Of a stretch of DNA of 64,000 nucleotides, positions 24,334 to 34,355 are shown piece by piece. The DNA comes from Odoribacter sp036657595 (GTDB taxonomy: Bacteria; Bacteroidota; Bacteroidia; Bacteroidales; Marinifilaceae): the NCBI GenBank assembly GCA_036657595.1, contig JAVXFZ010000007.1:4983-68982 (forward strand), given 5' to 3'. Position 1 is the first letter of the stretch. Each line of letters starts with the position of its first letter. The position numbers were made by a program, and so were the translations under genes. A model generated the notes under the pieces. It saw only the letters and a program-made list of their open reading frames with translations. It was not told the DNA's origin and made no database searches.

Positions 24334-25989
24334 ATGATAGAAAGTATAAGTATTAATAATTATGCATTAATTGACAAGACGGATATAACATTGGAAAAAG
24401 GATTTTCAGTTATAACTGGGGAAACAGGTGCTGGAAAATCTATCCTATTAGGGGCTATTGGTTTAACTCTTGGACAAAGAGCTGATGCATCGGCTATTAT
24501 GGATAAATTAAAAAAATGCGTTGTAGAGATTGAATATAGTATTGTGGGATATCATTTAAATGAATGGTTTCTGGAAAATGATTTGGATTATTCTGAAAAT
24601 GTAGTTGTTCGGAGAGAATTTACGGTGGAAGGAAAATCCCGATGTTTCATCAATGATACACCAGTGAGTAATAAATTATTGAAAGATTTTGGAAGTTTTA
24701 TGGTGGATGTACACTCCCAACATCAATCATTATTATTGGGACAACCGGAATATCAGATAGAGATTTTAGATTCTTTTTGTGATAATGGAGAACTATTAAA
24801 GAAATATCAGGCACAATATCAGATCCGCAAGAAATTGTTGGCAGAGTTGAAAGAGATGAATACTATGGCGGAAAATGCGGAAAAGGAAATTGATTATCTG
24901 AAATTTCAGTTTAGCAAGTTGGAAAATGCAAATTTGCAAAAAGGTGAAAAAGAAACTTTGGAAGAAGAATTGGATTTACTGACAAATGCGGAAAATATAA
25001 AATCCGTTTTAAGTAGTATTCCGTGGAATCTTCGGGATATGGAACATTCGGTGATCGAAGTGTTGAAGGATTCACGTAATGCTATGATGGCATTAGATCA
25101 TAAGCTACGAGAAGCCGGAGAATATGCTCAACGATTAGATTCTGTTATCATAGAATTGAACGATATAGCAGATGAAACTGAAAGAAAGACTGAAAACATT
25201 GAATATAATGCCGGAAGAATAGAAAAAATCAATTCGAGACTGAATGTCATTTATGATTTATTGTATAAATATAAAGTAGAATCTGTGGCTGAATTAATGA
25301 ACCTGCGGGATGAGTTGCAAGGAAAATTAAAGAAAGTGGAGGAAAGTTCAGAAGAGATTGAAAAATTGGAAAAGAGATTGAAAGAAGCAGAAACTAACTT
25401 GCGTATATTAGCCGGAGAAATACATCAAATCAGAACAGTAGCTGCAGAAAAGTTGTGTGAGAAAATGAAGCATTTATTGGTAGATTTGGGTATCAAACAC
25501 GCTGAATTTATTGTATCTTTGGTATTGTTAGAGGATTTTACACCAACCGGTTTTGATGATGTGAAATTTTTATTTGCAGCTAATAAGAATCAGCAACCGG
25601 GAGAAATTGCAAAAGTCGCTTCGGGAGGAGAGATTTCACGAGTAATGTTAGCTTTAAAATATGTCCTGTCTGCGACAAAACAATTGCCGGTAATCATTTT
25701 TGATGAGATAGATACAGGCTTGTCAGGAGAGGTTGCTCACAGAATGTCACAGATGATGCAAGAGATGGCTACCCGGATGCAGGTAATCAGTATTTCTCAT
25801 TTACCACAGATTGCGGCGGCAGGGAACTGTCAGTTTAAAGTATATAAAGAAGATAATCAGGATACAACTATATCCAAAATCCGGAAACTATCACTTGATG
25901 AACGCATATTAGAAATTGCAGGTATGATCAGTGGTAAAGAAATTACTTCAGCTGCTGTTGAAACAGCAAAGAATCTATTAAGGCTTTGA
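24334..25989 (+). CDS. recN: DNA repair protein RecN
   Basis: RecN is an SMC-like ATPase that helps hold broken DNA ends during recombinational repair. The 551-residue protein has the Walker A motif VITGETGAGKSILLGAIGLTLGQRAD near residue 27. A long coiled coil follows (about residues 150-370), then the ABC signature VASGGEISRVMLALKYVL and Walker B LPVIIFDEIDTGLSGEVA, then SISHLPQIAA. The length and the order of motifs are normal. It lies just downstream of the porD fragment and is probably cotranscribed with it. Confidence 0.96.
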   Translation: MIESISINNYALIDKTDITLEKGFSVITGETGAGKSILLGAIGLTLGQRADASAIMDKLKKCVVEIEYSIVGYHLNEWFLENDLDYSENVVVRREFTVEGKSRCFINDTPVSNKLLKDFGSFMVDVHSQHQSLLLGQPEYQIEILDSFCDNGELLKKYQAQYQIRKKLLAELKEMNTMAENAEKEIDYLKFQFSKLENANLQKGEKETLEEELDLLTNAENIKSVLSSIPWNLRDMEHSVIEVLKDSRNAMMALDHKLREAGEYAQRLDSVIIELNDIADETERKTENIEYNAGRIEKINSRLNVIYDLLYKYKVESVAELMNLRDELQGKLKKVEESSEEIEKLEKRLKEAETNLRILAGEIHQIRTVAAEKLCEKMKHLLVDLGIKHAEFIVSLVLLEDFTPTGFDDVKFLFAANKNQQPGEIAKVASGGEISRVMLALKYVLSATKQLPVIIFDEIDTGLSGEVAHRMSQMMQEMATRMQVISISHLPQIAAAGNCQFKVYKEDNQDTTISKIRKLSLDERILEIAGMISGKEITSAAVETAKNLLRL

Positions 25990-26076
25990 TAGATAGATTT
26001 TAGTATATTTATTTGAAGAAAAAATTCTGTAATATATTGAAATTGTTCTTCTGTAAATAAAACAAGAATTACTCTG

Positions 26077-26103
26077 TTTGATCCAGATTATATTCTATTT
26101 TTG
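26077..26103 (+). promoter_or_regulatory. Candidate promoter for fabI
   Basis: TATTTTTG at 26096-26103 matches TAnnTTTG, and TTTG at 26077-26080 could be the -33 box, though the 15-bp spacer is short. The leader would be about 95 nt. Confidence 0.45.
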
Positions 26104-26205
26104 TACAGTATTGAGATTGCTGTCTATTGGAAATTGAAAACATTTTATTTCAGAGAGAATAAATAAATCGGTAGACTTGATAAACCATAAATTAAATACA
26201 AAGAA

Positions 26206-27042
26206 ATGGCTTATAACTTATTAAAAGGAAAGAAAGGAATTATATTTGGAGCATTGAATGAGATGTCAATTGCTTGGCAAGTAGCTGAAAAATGTATTGA
26301 AGAGGGAGCAGATATTGTATTAACTAACACACCGCTTTCAATTCGAATGGGTGATATACAAGAATTTGCCGAAAAATATAATTTACCCTTGATTCCTGCT
26401 GATGCGACAAATGTAGATGATTTGACCCATTTATTCCAAGAATCGATGAATCATTTTGGTGGAAAGGTAGATTTTGTACTACATTCTATCGGAATGTCAC
26501 TAAATGTACGCAAGAAAAGACCATACGATGATTTGGATTACGATTTCTTGCAGAAGACAATGGATATATCAGCTGTTTCGTTCCATAAAGTATTGCAAAC
26601 AGCCAAACAATTGGATGCTATCAATGAGTGGGGTTCTGTTGTCGCTTTATCCTACGTGGCTGCTCAACGTACAATGTATGAATACAACGATATGGCTGAT
26701 GCAAAAGCAATGTTGGAGTCTATAGCCCGAAGCTTTGGATATATTTATGGGCGAGAGAAGAAAATTCGTGTCAATACGATTTCACAGTCGCCGACTATGA
26801 CGACGGCAGGAAGTGGTATCAAGGGGTTTGATTCATTAGTTGATTTTGCTGATCGAATGTCGCCTCTTGGAAATGCAACAGCGGAAGAATGTGCTAATTA
26901 TTGTATCTGTTTATTTTCTGATCTTACTCGTAAAATTACGATGCAAAATCTTTATCACGATGGAGGATTCTCAAGTATGGGTATGAGTTATCGTGCAATG
27001 AACCAATACAATAAAAGTTTTGAAAATGATGATAAGAAATAA
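26206..27042 (+). CDS. fabI: Enoyl-[acyl-carrier-protein] reductase FabI
   Basis: FabI carries out the last, NADH-dependent reduction in each cycle of fatty acid elongation. The 278-residue short-chain dehydrogenase begins with LLKGKKGIIFGALNEMSIAWQVA, the divergent dinucleotide-binding lead of enoyl-ACP reductases. The catalytic tyrosine-lysine pair is in YEYNDMADAKAMLES (Tyr, six residues, Lys), preceded by VVALSYVAAQRTM and followed by IRVNTISQSPTMTTAGSGI. It is followed by the exonuclease gene 37 bp later. Confidence 0.94.
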   Translation: MAYNLLKGKKGIIFGALNEMSIAWQVAEKCIEEGADIVLTNTPLSIRMGDIQEFAEKYNLPLIPADATNVDDLTHLFQESMNHFGGKVDFVLHSIGMSLNVRKKRPYDDLDYDFLQKTMDISAVSFHKVLQTAKQLDAINEWGSVVALSYVAAQRTMYEYNDMADAKAMLESIARSFGYIYGREKKIRVNTISQSPTMTTAGSGIKGFDSLVDFADRMSPLGNATAEECANYCICLFSDLTRKITMQNLYHDGGFSSMGMSYRAMNQYNKSFENDDKK

Positions 27043-27079
27043 ATGTATAAATTTTTATCTTCTATTTTTATTTTAAACT

Positions 27080-27652
27080 ATGTATTTATTTTTTGATACA
27101 GAAACAACAGGATTACCCAAACGTTGGAATGCTCCTGTAACGGATGTAGATAATTGGCCTCGATTAGTGCAATTAGCTTGGATTATGTGCAACGAGGAGG
27201 GGGAAATTATTGATAGTAGAGAGGTTATCATTCGTCCGGATGGATTTGTTATACCTTCGGATGTTGTTCAATTGCATCATATCACGACACAGATTGCAAC
27301 AGAAAAAGGATTGCCTATTTTGGAAGTGATGGAACAATTTGCTGATAAAGTGGATGAAGCTTTTGCTTTGATTGGACATAATATTAGCTTTGATGAATGC
27401 ATTGTAGGTGCTGAATTTGAGCGATTAAGAATGATGACCAGTCTTTTCCTGAAACCTAAATATTGTACAATGAAGAGTTCAACAAATTATTGTAAATTAC
27501 CTGGTAAAAAAGGTTTTAAATCCCCTAAACTTTCAGAATTACACCAAATATTATTTGGTGTTGGTTTTGATAATGCCCACAATGCTCTTGCCGATGTAGA
27601 AGCTACAGCCAGATGCTTTTGGGAATTAAAGAAAAGAGGAGTAATTAGATAA
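27080..27652 (+). CDS. DnaQ-like 3'-5' exonuclease (DEDDh)
   Basis: A 190-residue single-domain exonuclease. Exo I is YLFFDTETTGLPKRW (Asp and Glu), Exo II is LIGHNISFDECIVGAEF, and Exo III is HNALADVEATARC, giving the DEDDh set. It resembles the epsilon-type proofreading domain, but Bacteroidetes carry several such proteins. The fabI upstream and dnaB downstream do not decide whether this one is the polymerase III epsilon subunit. Confidence 0.88.
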   Translation: MYLFFDTETTGLPKRWNAPVTDVDNWPRLVQLAWIMCNEEGEIIDSREVIIRPDGFVIPSDVVQLHHITTQIATEKGLPILEVMEQFADKVDEAFALIGHNISFDECIVGAEFERLRMMTSLFLKPKYCTMKSSTNYCKLPGKKGFKSPKLSELHQILFGVGFDNAHNALADVEATARCFWELKKRGVIR

Positions 27653-27770
27653 ATAACATTAAGAAATGATATTTCTATTCTAAATTTTGAAGTTCCTTAT
27701 TTAGGAGCTTAGAAAGTGATAAATAAGTCAATAGGCTCAAATAAACGCGATAGATAAAAGACAAACTATT

Positions 27771-29291
27771 ATGGCTAATAAACCGGATTATAATACAAAG
27801 AAAAGCACAAAAGATTTGCAGGGAGAATATGGTAAAATACCTCCTCAGGCAGTAGATTTGGAAGAAGCTGTATTAGGTGCTTTGATGTTAGAGCGGGATG
27901 CATTTTCAATCGCAGGAGATTTATTAGTGCCAGATGCGTTTTACAAAGATGCTCATCAAAAAATTTTTAAGGCGATCTGTAAATTATACCAGAATAATGA
28001 TCCGGTGGATTTATTAACAGTCAGCGAATCTCTTAAACAAAGCGGAGAACTGGAACAAGTTGGTGGATATTATTACCTCTCTCAATTGACGTCGCGTGTC
28101 GCTTCAGCTGCACATATCGAATTTCATGCAAGGATCATTGTTCAAAAGTATTTGCAGCGCAAATTGATCGGAGTGTGCACGGAATTACAGGAAATGGCTT
28201 ATGATGATGCGACGGATGTATCAGATTTGATGGATAAGGCGCAAAAATCTGTCTTTGAAATTGCTGACGGAAATATTAAAAAAGATACTGCTGAGATTCG
28301 TCCTATTATTGAACTGGCGATTGAAGGAATACAGGCTGCAGCTGAAAAACCAGATGGAATCAGTGGTATTCCTTCCGGTTTTTATGCATTGGATGCAGTC
28401 ACATCGGGTTGGCAACCTTCCGATTTGGTAATTGTTGCAGCTCGTCCAGCAATGGGTAAGACTGCATTTGTATTATCTATGGCTCGTAATATGGCTGTGG
28501 TGCACCATTATCCGGTAGCTGTATTTTCATTGGAAATGTCAGCAATACAGTTAGTGAATCGTTTAATTGCCAGTGAAACAGAGATTCATTCGGAAAAATT
28601 AAAAACCGGAAGACTAACAGAGGAAGAATGGGAACAATTACATAGTCGGATTAAAGCTTTGATGGAAGCACCTATTTTGGTGGATGATACGCCGGCATTA
28701 TCTATATTTGAATTGCGTGCAAAATGTCGGAGATTAAAGCAAAAATATGATATAAAAGTATTAATCATCGACTATTTACAGTTAATGACAGCTGGTGCTG
28801 ATATGCGAGGGAATAGGGAACAGGAAGTGAGTATGATTTCCAGGCAATTAAAAATTATTGCCAAAGAATTGAGTATTCCTGTTATTGCTTTATCACAGTT
28901 AAATCGTGGTGTTGAAGCGCGTCCTGATAAAAAACCAATGTTATCGGATTTACGAGAGTCCGGTTCTATCGAGCAGGATGCTGATATGGTTATGTTTATC
29001 CATCGTCCGGAAAAATACGGTATTACACAGGATAGCGAAGGAAACTCTTTATTGGGGATTGCCAGTATCATTATTGCAAAACATCGTAATGGTGCAGTGG
29101 GGGAGATAAATTTACGTTTCCGGGCTGAATTGACACAATTCTGTAATTTAGAAACGAATTCACCATTTGCTTCAAACGTTTCTACTGGAGAAGTGGTCAC
29201 TCAGATTATTGGTTCTAAGATGAATGATGATGTTCCTGCTTTAAATCAAGGATTTGATGGTATGCGAGATAGTTTTAATGCACCATTTTAA
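27771..29291 (+). CDS. dnaB: Replicative DNA helicase DnaB
   Basis: The hexameric helicase that moves ahead of the replication fork. The 506-residue protein has the N-terminal helical domain (PPQAVDLEEAVLGALMLERDAF), a linker, and the RecA-like ATPase domain. That domain has Walker A VAARPAMGKTAFVLSMA, the H2 region LEMSAIQLVNRLIASET, Walker B VLIIDYLQLM, and SQLNRGVEARPDKKPMLSDLRESGSIEQDADMV. No intein is present. The C-terminal tail after about residue 440 is variable. It is followed 31 bp later by a secreted protein gene. Confidence 0.96.
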   Translation: MANKPDYNTKKSTKDLQGEYGKIPPQAVDLEEAVLGALMLERDAFSIAGDLLVPDAFYKDAHQKIFKAICKLYQNNDPVDLLTVSESLKQSGELEQVGGYYYLSQLTSRVASAAHIEFHARIIVQKYLQRKLIGVCTELQEMAYDDATDVSDLMDKAQKSVFEIADGNIKKDTAEIRPIIELAIEGIQAAAEKPDGISGIPSGFYALDAVTSGWQPSDLVIVAARPAMGKTAFVLSMARNMAVVHHYPVAVFSLEMSAIQLVNRLIASETEIHSEKLKTGRLTEEEWEQLHSRIKALMEAPILVDDTPALSIFELRAKCRRLKQKYDIKVLIIDYLQLMTAGADMRGNREQEVSMISRQLKIIAKELSIPVIALSQLNRGVEARPDKKPMLSDLRESGSIEQDADMVMFIHRPEKYGITQDSEGNSLLGIASIIIAKHRNGAVGEINLRFRAELTQFCNLETNSPFASNVSTGEVVTQIIGSKMNDDVPALNQGFDGMRDSFNAPF

Positions 29292-29322
29292 AGACAGTCT
29301 ACCATAAAATGAAAGGATGTAG

Positions 29323-30576
29323 ATGAAAATAGGAATATTGATTTTATTATGCTTGATCGGAATGATCGGAAGAGCAAATCATATTCTGATTCCGATGGAT
29401 CAGACACAGACGAATCATTTGAAAGCGTATGGTATTGCTTATCACGCTTTGCAAAAAGGGTATGAAATTCAATGGTTATTGAATTATAGAGGGGGAAGTT
29501 TTATTTTACCATTTGATGCGGATGGAAGAACTGAATGTTTGTTAAAAGGAATTAGTTTTGAAGTGATTCCTCCGTCACGTTTGAACGCTATATTGTCAGA
29601 AATATCTTCTCCAGAAGTAAATGCTGATGCTGTTAAATTAGAAAAAGCACCTAAAATTGCAGTCTATTCACCTAAGGAGAAAAAACCTTGGGACGATGCT
29701 GTAACATTAGCATTAACTTATGCAGAAATTCCCTATGATGTAGTCTATGATTCTGAAATAATGGATGGACACTTGAAGAATTATGATTGGTTGCATTTAC
29801 ACCACGAAGATTTTACCGGGCAAATGGGCAAATTTTATAATTCCTATCGCCATATGGATTGGTATAAAGCAGAGGAAGAGTCAAATAAACAGACCGCTCT
29901 GAAATATGGATATACGAAAATCTCTGAACTAAAAAAAGCAGTAGTAAGGAATATTAGTGACTATGTGTCTGCCGGAGGATTTATGTTTGCTATGTGTTCG
30001 GCTGCGGACACTTATGACATAGCATTAGCCGCAATGAAGGTAGATATTTGTGATGTAATGTTTGATGGAGATCCGATGGATCCTAATGCTCAAGCTAAAT
30101 TAGATTATTCAAATACATTTGCTTTTAAAGACTTTCAATTGGAATTGAATCCAAATGTCTATGAATATTCCAATATTGATATGACAGAAAAAAGAAAAGT
30201 TAATGAAAGAGATGATTATTTTTTGTTATTTGAATTTTCTGCCAAATGGGATCCTGTGCCAACAATGTTGTGCCAAGATCACGAAAATATGATCAAAGGA
30301 TTTATGGGACAAACGACAGCCTTTAATCGAAATTTGATTAAATCTAATGTATTAGTTATGGGGGAAAATAAAGTATCTGGTGAAGCCCGATATATTCACG
30401 GTGAATATGGAAAAGGCACTTGGACTTTTTTTAGCGGACACGATCCGGAAGATTACCAACATTTTGTTGGAGATCCTGTGACAGACTTGGATTTACATAA
30501 GCAATCTGCCGGTTATCGTTTGATACTTAATAATGTATTATTTCCGGCAGCTCGAAAAAAACAGCATAAAACATAA
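29323..30576 (+). CDS. Conserved secreted Bacteroidetes protein (often labelled asparagine synthetase B)
   Basis: A 417-residue protein with a signal peptide (MKIGILILLCLIGMIGRA) and strong similarity, from memory, to Bacteroidetes proteins that databases list as asparagine synthetase B. I see none of that enzyme's parts: there is no N-terminal catalytic cysteine, no glutaminase fold motif and no SGGxDS pyrophosphatase loop, and the protein is exported. Conserved-looking blocks are NHLKAYGIAYHALQKGYEI, LHLHHEDFTGQMGKFYNSY, FMFAMCSAADTYDIALAA and FFSGHDPEDYQHFVGDP. A C-S-A-A-D-x-Y segment after a glycine-rich turn suggests a class I amidotransferase-like fold, but this is weak. The function is unknown. 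Confidence 0.7.
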   Translation: MKIGILILLCLIGMIGRANHILIPMDQTQTNHLKAYGIAYHALQKGYEIQWLLNYRGGSFILPFDADGRTECLLKGISFEVIPPSRLNAILSEISSPEVNADAVKLEKAPKIAVYSPKEKKPWDDAVTLALTYAEIPYDVVYDSEIMDGHLKNYDWLHLHHEDFTGQMGKFYNSYRHMDWYKAEEESNKQTALKYGYTKISELKKAVVRNISDYVSAGGFMFAMCSAADTYDIALAAMKVDICDVMFDGDPMDPNAQAKLDYSNTFAFKDFQLELNPNVYEYSNIDMTEKRKVNERDDYFLLFEFSAKWDPVPTMLCQDHENMIKGFMGQTTAFNRNLIKSNVLVMGENKVSGEARYIHGEYGKGTWTFFSGHDPEDYQHFVGDPVTDLDLHKQSAGYRLILNNVLFPAARKKQHKT

Positions 30577-30594
30577 AATTATAGAGAGAGAAAG

Positions 30595-32421
30595 ATGAAA
30601 GCAAAATTATTATTTTTATTAAAATATTATCTGTTTTGGATTATTTTATCATTATTTGCTAAAATTATTTTCCTTTTTTATCAATGGCAAGATACAATGG
30701 CTTTAACAGGAGGGGATTTGTGGAATATTTTTGTCAAAGGTATCCCTCTTGATCTATCTTTAGGTGGATATGTCATTATGCTTACAGCTATTATTCTGAT
30801 AGGGTCGTCTTTTTGGAGTGAAAAAGTAATTCGTTTAGTGCTTTCAATTTTAACTTTTTTGTTATTGATATTCTTTTCTATTGTTACGACGGTAGATTTA
30901 GAATTATTTAAAAATTGGGGATTCCATATAGATTCTACACCATTGATGTATTTAAAGACTCCGAAAGAAGCAATGGCTTCTACACCTTTGTGGATCGTTG
31001 GTTTCTTATTATTATTAATGATAGGTTATACAGCTGTTGCCTGGTTATTATTTCGACGTTTTGTTTTATCGACCTTGCATTACAAAGGAAAGAATTACCT
31101 AAGTATTCCTATATTTCTATTGATAGGTGGCTCTATGCTTATTCCTATCAGGGGTGGTTTTAACGTTGCTCCCTTGAATAGCAGTTTTGTATTCTTCCAT
31201 CCTAAAAATATGTATGCCAATCAGGCGGCTGTTAATCCTGTTTGGAATTTTATTTACGAATTGATGCATCTGGAAAAAATTGGAAAACAGTATGTATTTA
31301 TGCCGGAAAAAAGAGCTGTTCAGATTGTTGATAGTGTTATGCAAACCGGCACTAATTATCCTCGTTTATTGAAAACAAACCGTCCTAATATTGTTTTTTT
31401 ATTATTGGAAAGTTTCACTGCCAATGCCATAGAGGCTATCGGTGGAGTTGCTGGAATTACACCTACTTTGAATGCTCTTGCTCACGAAGGAATCGTTTTT
31501 TCTAATATTTATGCAACTTCATCTCGTTCTGATCGGGGGATGGTTGCTGCGATCAGTGCGTTTCCATCTCATCCGGCGATTGCAATGATAAAATATCCAA
31601 ATAAGATGATGGAACATCCTCGTTTTCCGAAAGATCTGGAAAAAATGGGATATGCCACTCGTTATTATTATGCCGGTGATATTAATTTTGGTAGTTTCCG
31701 CTCTTATGTTACAATGAGTTTTCAGGATATGGTAACAGAAGATGATTTTTCAGGTGAAGCCATTAAAAATCGCTTTAAATGGGGCGTACACGATCAGTAT
31801 ATGTTTGAGCGTTTGTATGAAGATATAGAAAAAGCTCCCCAACCATTTATGTATATGGCTTTTAATATGAGTAGTCACGAACCGTTCAACGTTCCCGGTG
31901 AAAAAAAGATTCTCGGTAATGACATTGAACATCAATTTATGAATGCCATTCATTACAGTGATCATTGCATTGGTGAATTTATACGTAAATGTAAAGAATC
32001 CGGAATTTGGGATCATACATTGTTTGTTCTGATGGCTGATCACGGAACACGGCATATTATGCATATTGATCCATCGTCTCCTGCCGCTTATCACATCCCT
32101 TTGATTTTAACAGGTGGTGTATTAAATGTGCGGGATACCGTTATTACAACCATTGGTTCGCAAACAGATATGGTTGCTACATTATTAGCTCAGTTGGATA
32201 TGGATCATTCTACTTATAAATACAGTCGGAATTTGTTGGCAAATCCCATTATCCCTTTTGCTTTTTATTCATATCCGAATGCTGCCGGTGTCATTTCTGA
32301 ACACGGAGTCAGTATCTTGGATTTACAAGGATTACATTTCATACAAGAAGATTCATTACATAAAAATAACGAATTATTAAAAGCATATCTGCAGAGTATA
32401 AACACAGATGTACATCAATAA
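30595..32421 (+). CDS. LTA synthase family sulfatase-like membrane enzyme
   Basis: A 608-residue protein with five N-terminal transmembrane helices (to about residue 200), then an extracytoplasmic alkaline-phosphatase-superfamily domain. Metal-site motifs are NIVFLLLESF, the nucleophile region ATSSRSDRGMVAAISAFPSHP, WGVHDQYMFERL, and LMADHGTRH. Gram-positive relatives polymerise glycerol phosphate; Gram-negative members are usually thought to transfer phosphoglycerol or phosphoethanolamine to envelope glycans. The nucleophile appears to be Ser or Thr in the T-S-S-R-S-D stretch. It follows the secreted gene by 18 bp and ends 4 bp from the phosphatase gene on the other strand. Confidence 0.88.
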   Translation: MKAKLLFLLKYYLFWIILSLFAKIIFLFYQWQDTMALTGGDLWNIFVKGIPLDLSLGGYVIMLTAIILIGSSFWSEKVIRLVLSILTFLLLIFFSIVTTVDLELFKNWGFHIDSTPLMYLKTPKEAMASTPLWIVGFLLLLMIGYTAVAWLLFRRFVLSTLHYKGKNYLSIPIFLLIGGSMLIPIRGGFNVAPLNSSFVFFHPKNMYANQAAVNPVWNFIYELMHLEKIGKQYVFMPEKRAVQIVDSVMQTGTNYPRLLKTNRPNIVFLLLESFTANAIEAIGGVAGITPTLNALAHEGIVFSNIYATSSRSDRGMVAAISAFPSHPAIAMIKYPNKMMEHPRFPKDLEKMGYATRYYYAGDINFGSFRSYVTMSFQDMVTEDDFSGEAIKNRFKWGVHDQYMFERLYEDIEKAPQPFMYMAFNMSSHEPFNVPGEKKILGNDIEHQFMNAIHYSDHCIGEFIRKCKESGIWDHTLFVLMADHGTRHIMHIDPSSPAAYHIPLILTGGVLNVRDTVITTIGSQTDMVATLLAQLDMDHSTYKYSRNLLANPIIPFAFYSYPNAAGVISEHGVSILDLQGLHFIQEDSLHKNNELLKAYLQSINTDVHQ

Positions 32422-32425
32422 GCTT

Positions 32426-34327
32426 CTACATTTTAGTAATATCTTCACAACGCAAACACAAGATAGTAAGGTCGTCCGACTGTTCTCTATCGCCAATATG
32501 ATTTTGTAGATTGTATAACAGTGTTTGAATAATAACATCAGGTGTATCATTCTCAGCATCTTTGATACATTTGATCATATTGTTCTGTCCGTAAAAAATT
32601 CCTTTTGTATTTTCAGCATTGGTGACACCATCCGTATACCACAATAGTGTAGTATTTTTACGGATAGTATAGGTCTGTTCGTTAAATTTGAATCCTTTAA
32701 AAATACCAATCGCTATATTCGGAAATTCGTCTAAAAAATAACATTTCTCCTTTTTAGAAATAATTAGAGGATAAGGATGTCCTGCATTTGTGAAAGTCAT
32801 AACGCAGGTACTCAGATCTAATCTACCAACAAACATTGTTATATACATATCATCATCTGCATTTTCACACATATATTTATTGATAATATCACAAATTGCA
32901 GCTGTTGAAGCATTCTGATTAGCGACATAACAGAATAATTTACAAATAGATGCCATATAAAGAGCAGCAGGTATGCCTTTCCCTGCAACATCTCCGATGA
33001 CAAAATAGAGTTGATTATCTTTTATAAAATATTCATATAAATCGCCTCCGATTTTTTTACATTGACTTAATTTTGCTGCCAATTTTATATTTTTCGGCAG
33101 AACAATATCTTTTGAAAGGAAGCGTTCCTGCACTCTACTGGCTACTGACATTTCAGTGCTCATTTGCTCTTTTTCCACTGTTTTTATCCTAAGAAACTCA
33201 AGGTATTTAATAAGATTTTGCTGCATATATTTAAATGCTTCATATAATTCATTGATTTCTTGGTTTGCTTTTAAGATGGGCAATTTAACATTAAATTGTC
33301 CTTCTGCTATACATCTGGTAGAATCTGCTAATTGTTCAAGTGGAGAAGATACAGTATGCACAATTTTAATAATTCCAATAAATAGAGCCAATAGTCCCAC
33401 ACCCAAACAAATAAACAATAAAAGATATAATTTATTGGTAGAATTTAGTATTTCGTTATAGGGACAAATGATGCCCATACGCCAATTCATCGCTTGAATA
33501 GGTGTAAAATATAAATAATGTTTGGTATTATTTAAAACGATATAACTTTCACCTGTTTCTCCATTTATAATTTTCTTATTAATATGTCGAAAATTGTGAG
33601 TATTATAACGGTTGTATGCCATAGGGGTGTTTATCATTTTCGAATTAGGGTGTGCAACATAACGTCCCTGACTGTCAACGATGAATAAATAGCCGGATTT
33701 AAATAGATCATAATTACATAAAAAATCTGTGATTGTTTTCAACGGAAAATCTATTTTCAATATACAGATAGGGCGATGGAAACGATTATAAATAGGTTGA
33801 CAATAAGCAATAGTTTGATTATTATCCACTTGTGAATAAATCCAATAACCATTTTGTTGATTTCTTCTGATAATTTGAGTAGTGTCAAGATGACAGAAAT
33901 CACAATGCATAGTAGAATCAATTAATTCTATTTTTCCATTTTTCCCCCGAAAGGCTGTGATATGAGCTCTTTCTGATCCTTCTATACGATGGGAATCATA
34001 ATGTATTGAACTTCCGATCAGCATAGAATAACTTTTTAGAATCTGTACGGGAAGACCTGAGATTTTTTCATATTCTAACTTATCTTGTTGGTTTATAATG
34101 TTATTAGATATTTCTTCTATCTTTAATATTTCACGTTCAAAAATCACCAATACATTACTGGCAATAGTTTTAGCCTGTGTGTAAGCATTATTTTTAATAA
34201 ATTGTTGTAAGGAATTGGTTAATACCAATGAAATACAGATAAATGCGATTAACAAAACAATCATTAAGTAAATAATCAATTGTTTGGAAAAACTGATATT
34301 GGGGTCTATTTTCATAAAAAGATTCAA
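32426..34327 (-). CDS. Membrane sensor with Cache-like domain, HAMP and SpoIIE (PP2C) phosphatase
   Basis: A 633-residue signalling protein. An N-terminal helix (residues 14-36) and a second at about 296-317 bracket an extracytoplasmic dCache-like domain with a C-x-x-C pair in SMHCDFCHLDTTQ. A HAMP linker follows (SPLEQLADSTRCIAEGQFNVKLP), then a coiled coil and the PP2C/SpoIIE phosphatase domain. Acidic motifs are CKKIGGDLYEYF, VIGDVAGKGIPAALYMA and TLLWYTDGVTNAENTKG, and DDLTILCLR ends the domain. It should dephosphorylate a serine-phosphorylated anti-sigma-factor antagonist, though no such partner is adjacent. It lies 28 bp after the phosphoesterase gene. The paired cysteines in the sensor domain suggest heme or metal binding, an inference. 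Confidence 0.87.
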   Translation of the reverse strand: MNLFMKIDPNISFSKQLIIYLMIVLLIAFICISLVLTNSLQQFIKNNAYTQAKTIASNVLVIFEREILKIEEISNNIINQQDKLEYEKISGLPVQILKSYSMLIGSSIHYDSHRIEGSERAHITAFRGKNGKIELIDSTMHCDFCHLDTTQIIRRNQQNGYWIYSQVDNNQTIAYCQPIYNRFHRPICILKIDFPLKTITDFLCNYDLFKSGYLFIVDSQGRYVAHPNSKMINTPMAYNRYNTHNFRHINKKIINGETGESYIVLNNTKHYLYFTPIQAMNWRMGIICPYNEILNSTNKLYLLLFICLGVGLLALFIGIIKIVHTVSSPLEQLADSTRCIAEGQFNVKLPILKANQEINELYEAFKYMQQNLIKYLEFLRIKTVEKEQMSTEMSVASRVQERFLSKDIVLPKNIKLAAKLSQCKKIGGDLYEYFIKDNQLYFVIGDVAGKGIPAALYMASICKLFCYVANQNASTAAICDIINKYMCENADDDMYITMFVGRLDLSTCVMTFTNAGHPYPLIISKKEKCYFLDEFPNIAIGIFKGFKFNEQTYTIRKNTTLLWYTDGVTNAENTKGIFYGQNNMIKCIKDAENDTPDVIIQTLLYNLQNHIGDREQSDDLTILCLRCEDITKM

Positions 34328-34355
34328 AAAGTCCGCGATGTTCAGTGTAAGTAGT

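Noticed and set aside
28772..29200. 142-residue minus-strand ORF inside dnaB
   Set aside because: It lies wholly antisense to the well-conserved helicase domain and looks like a shadow frame.
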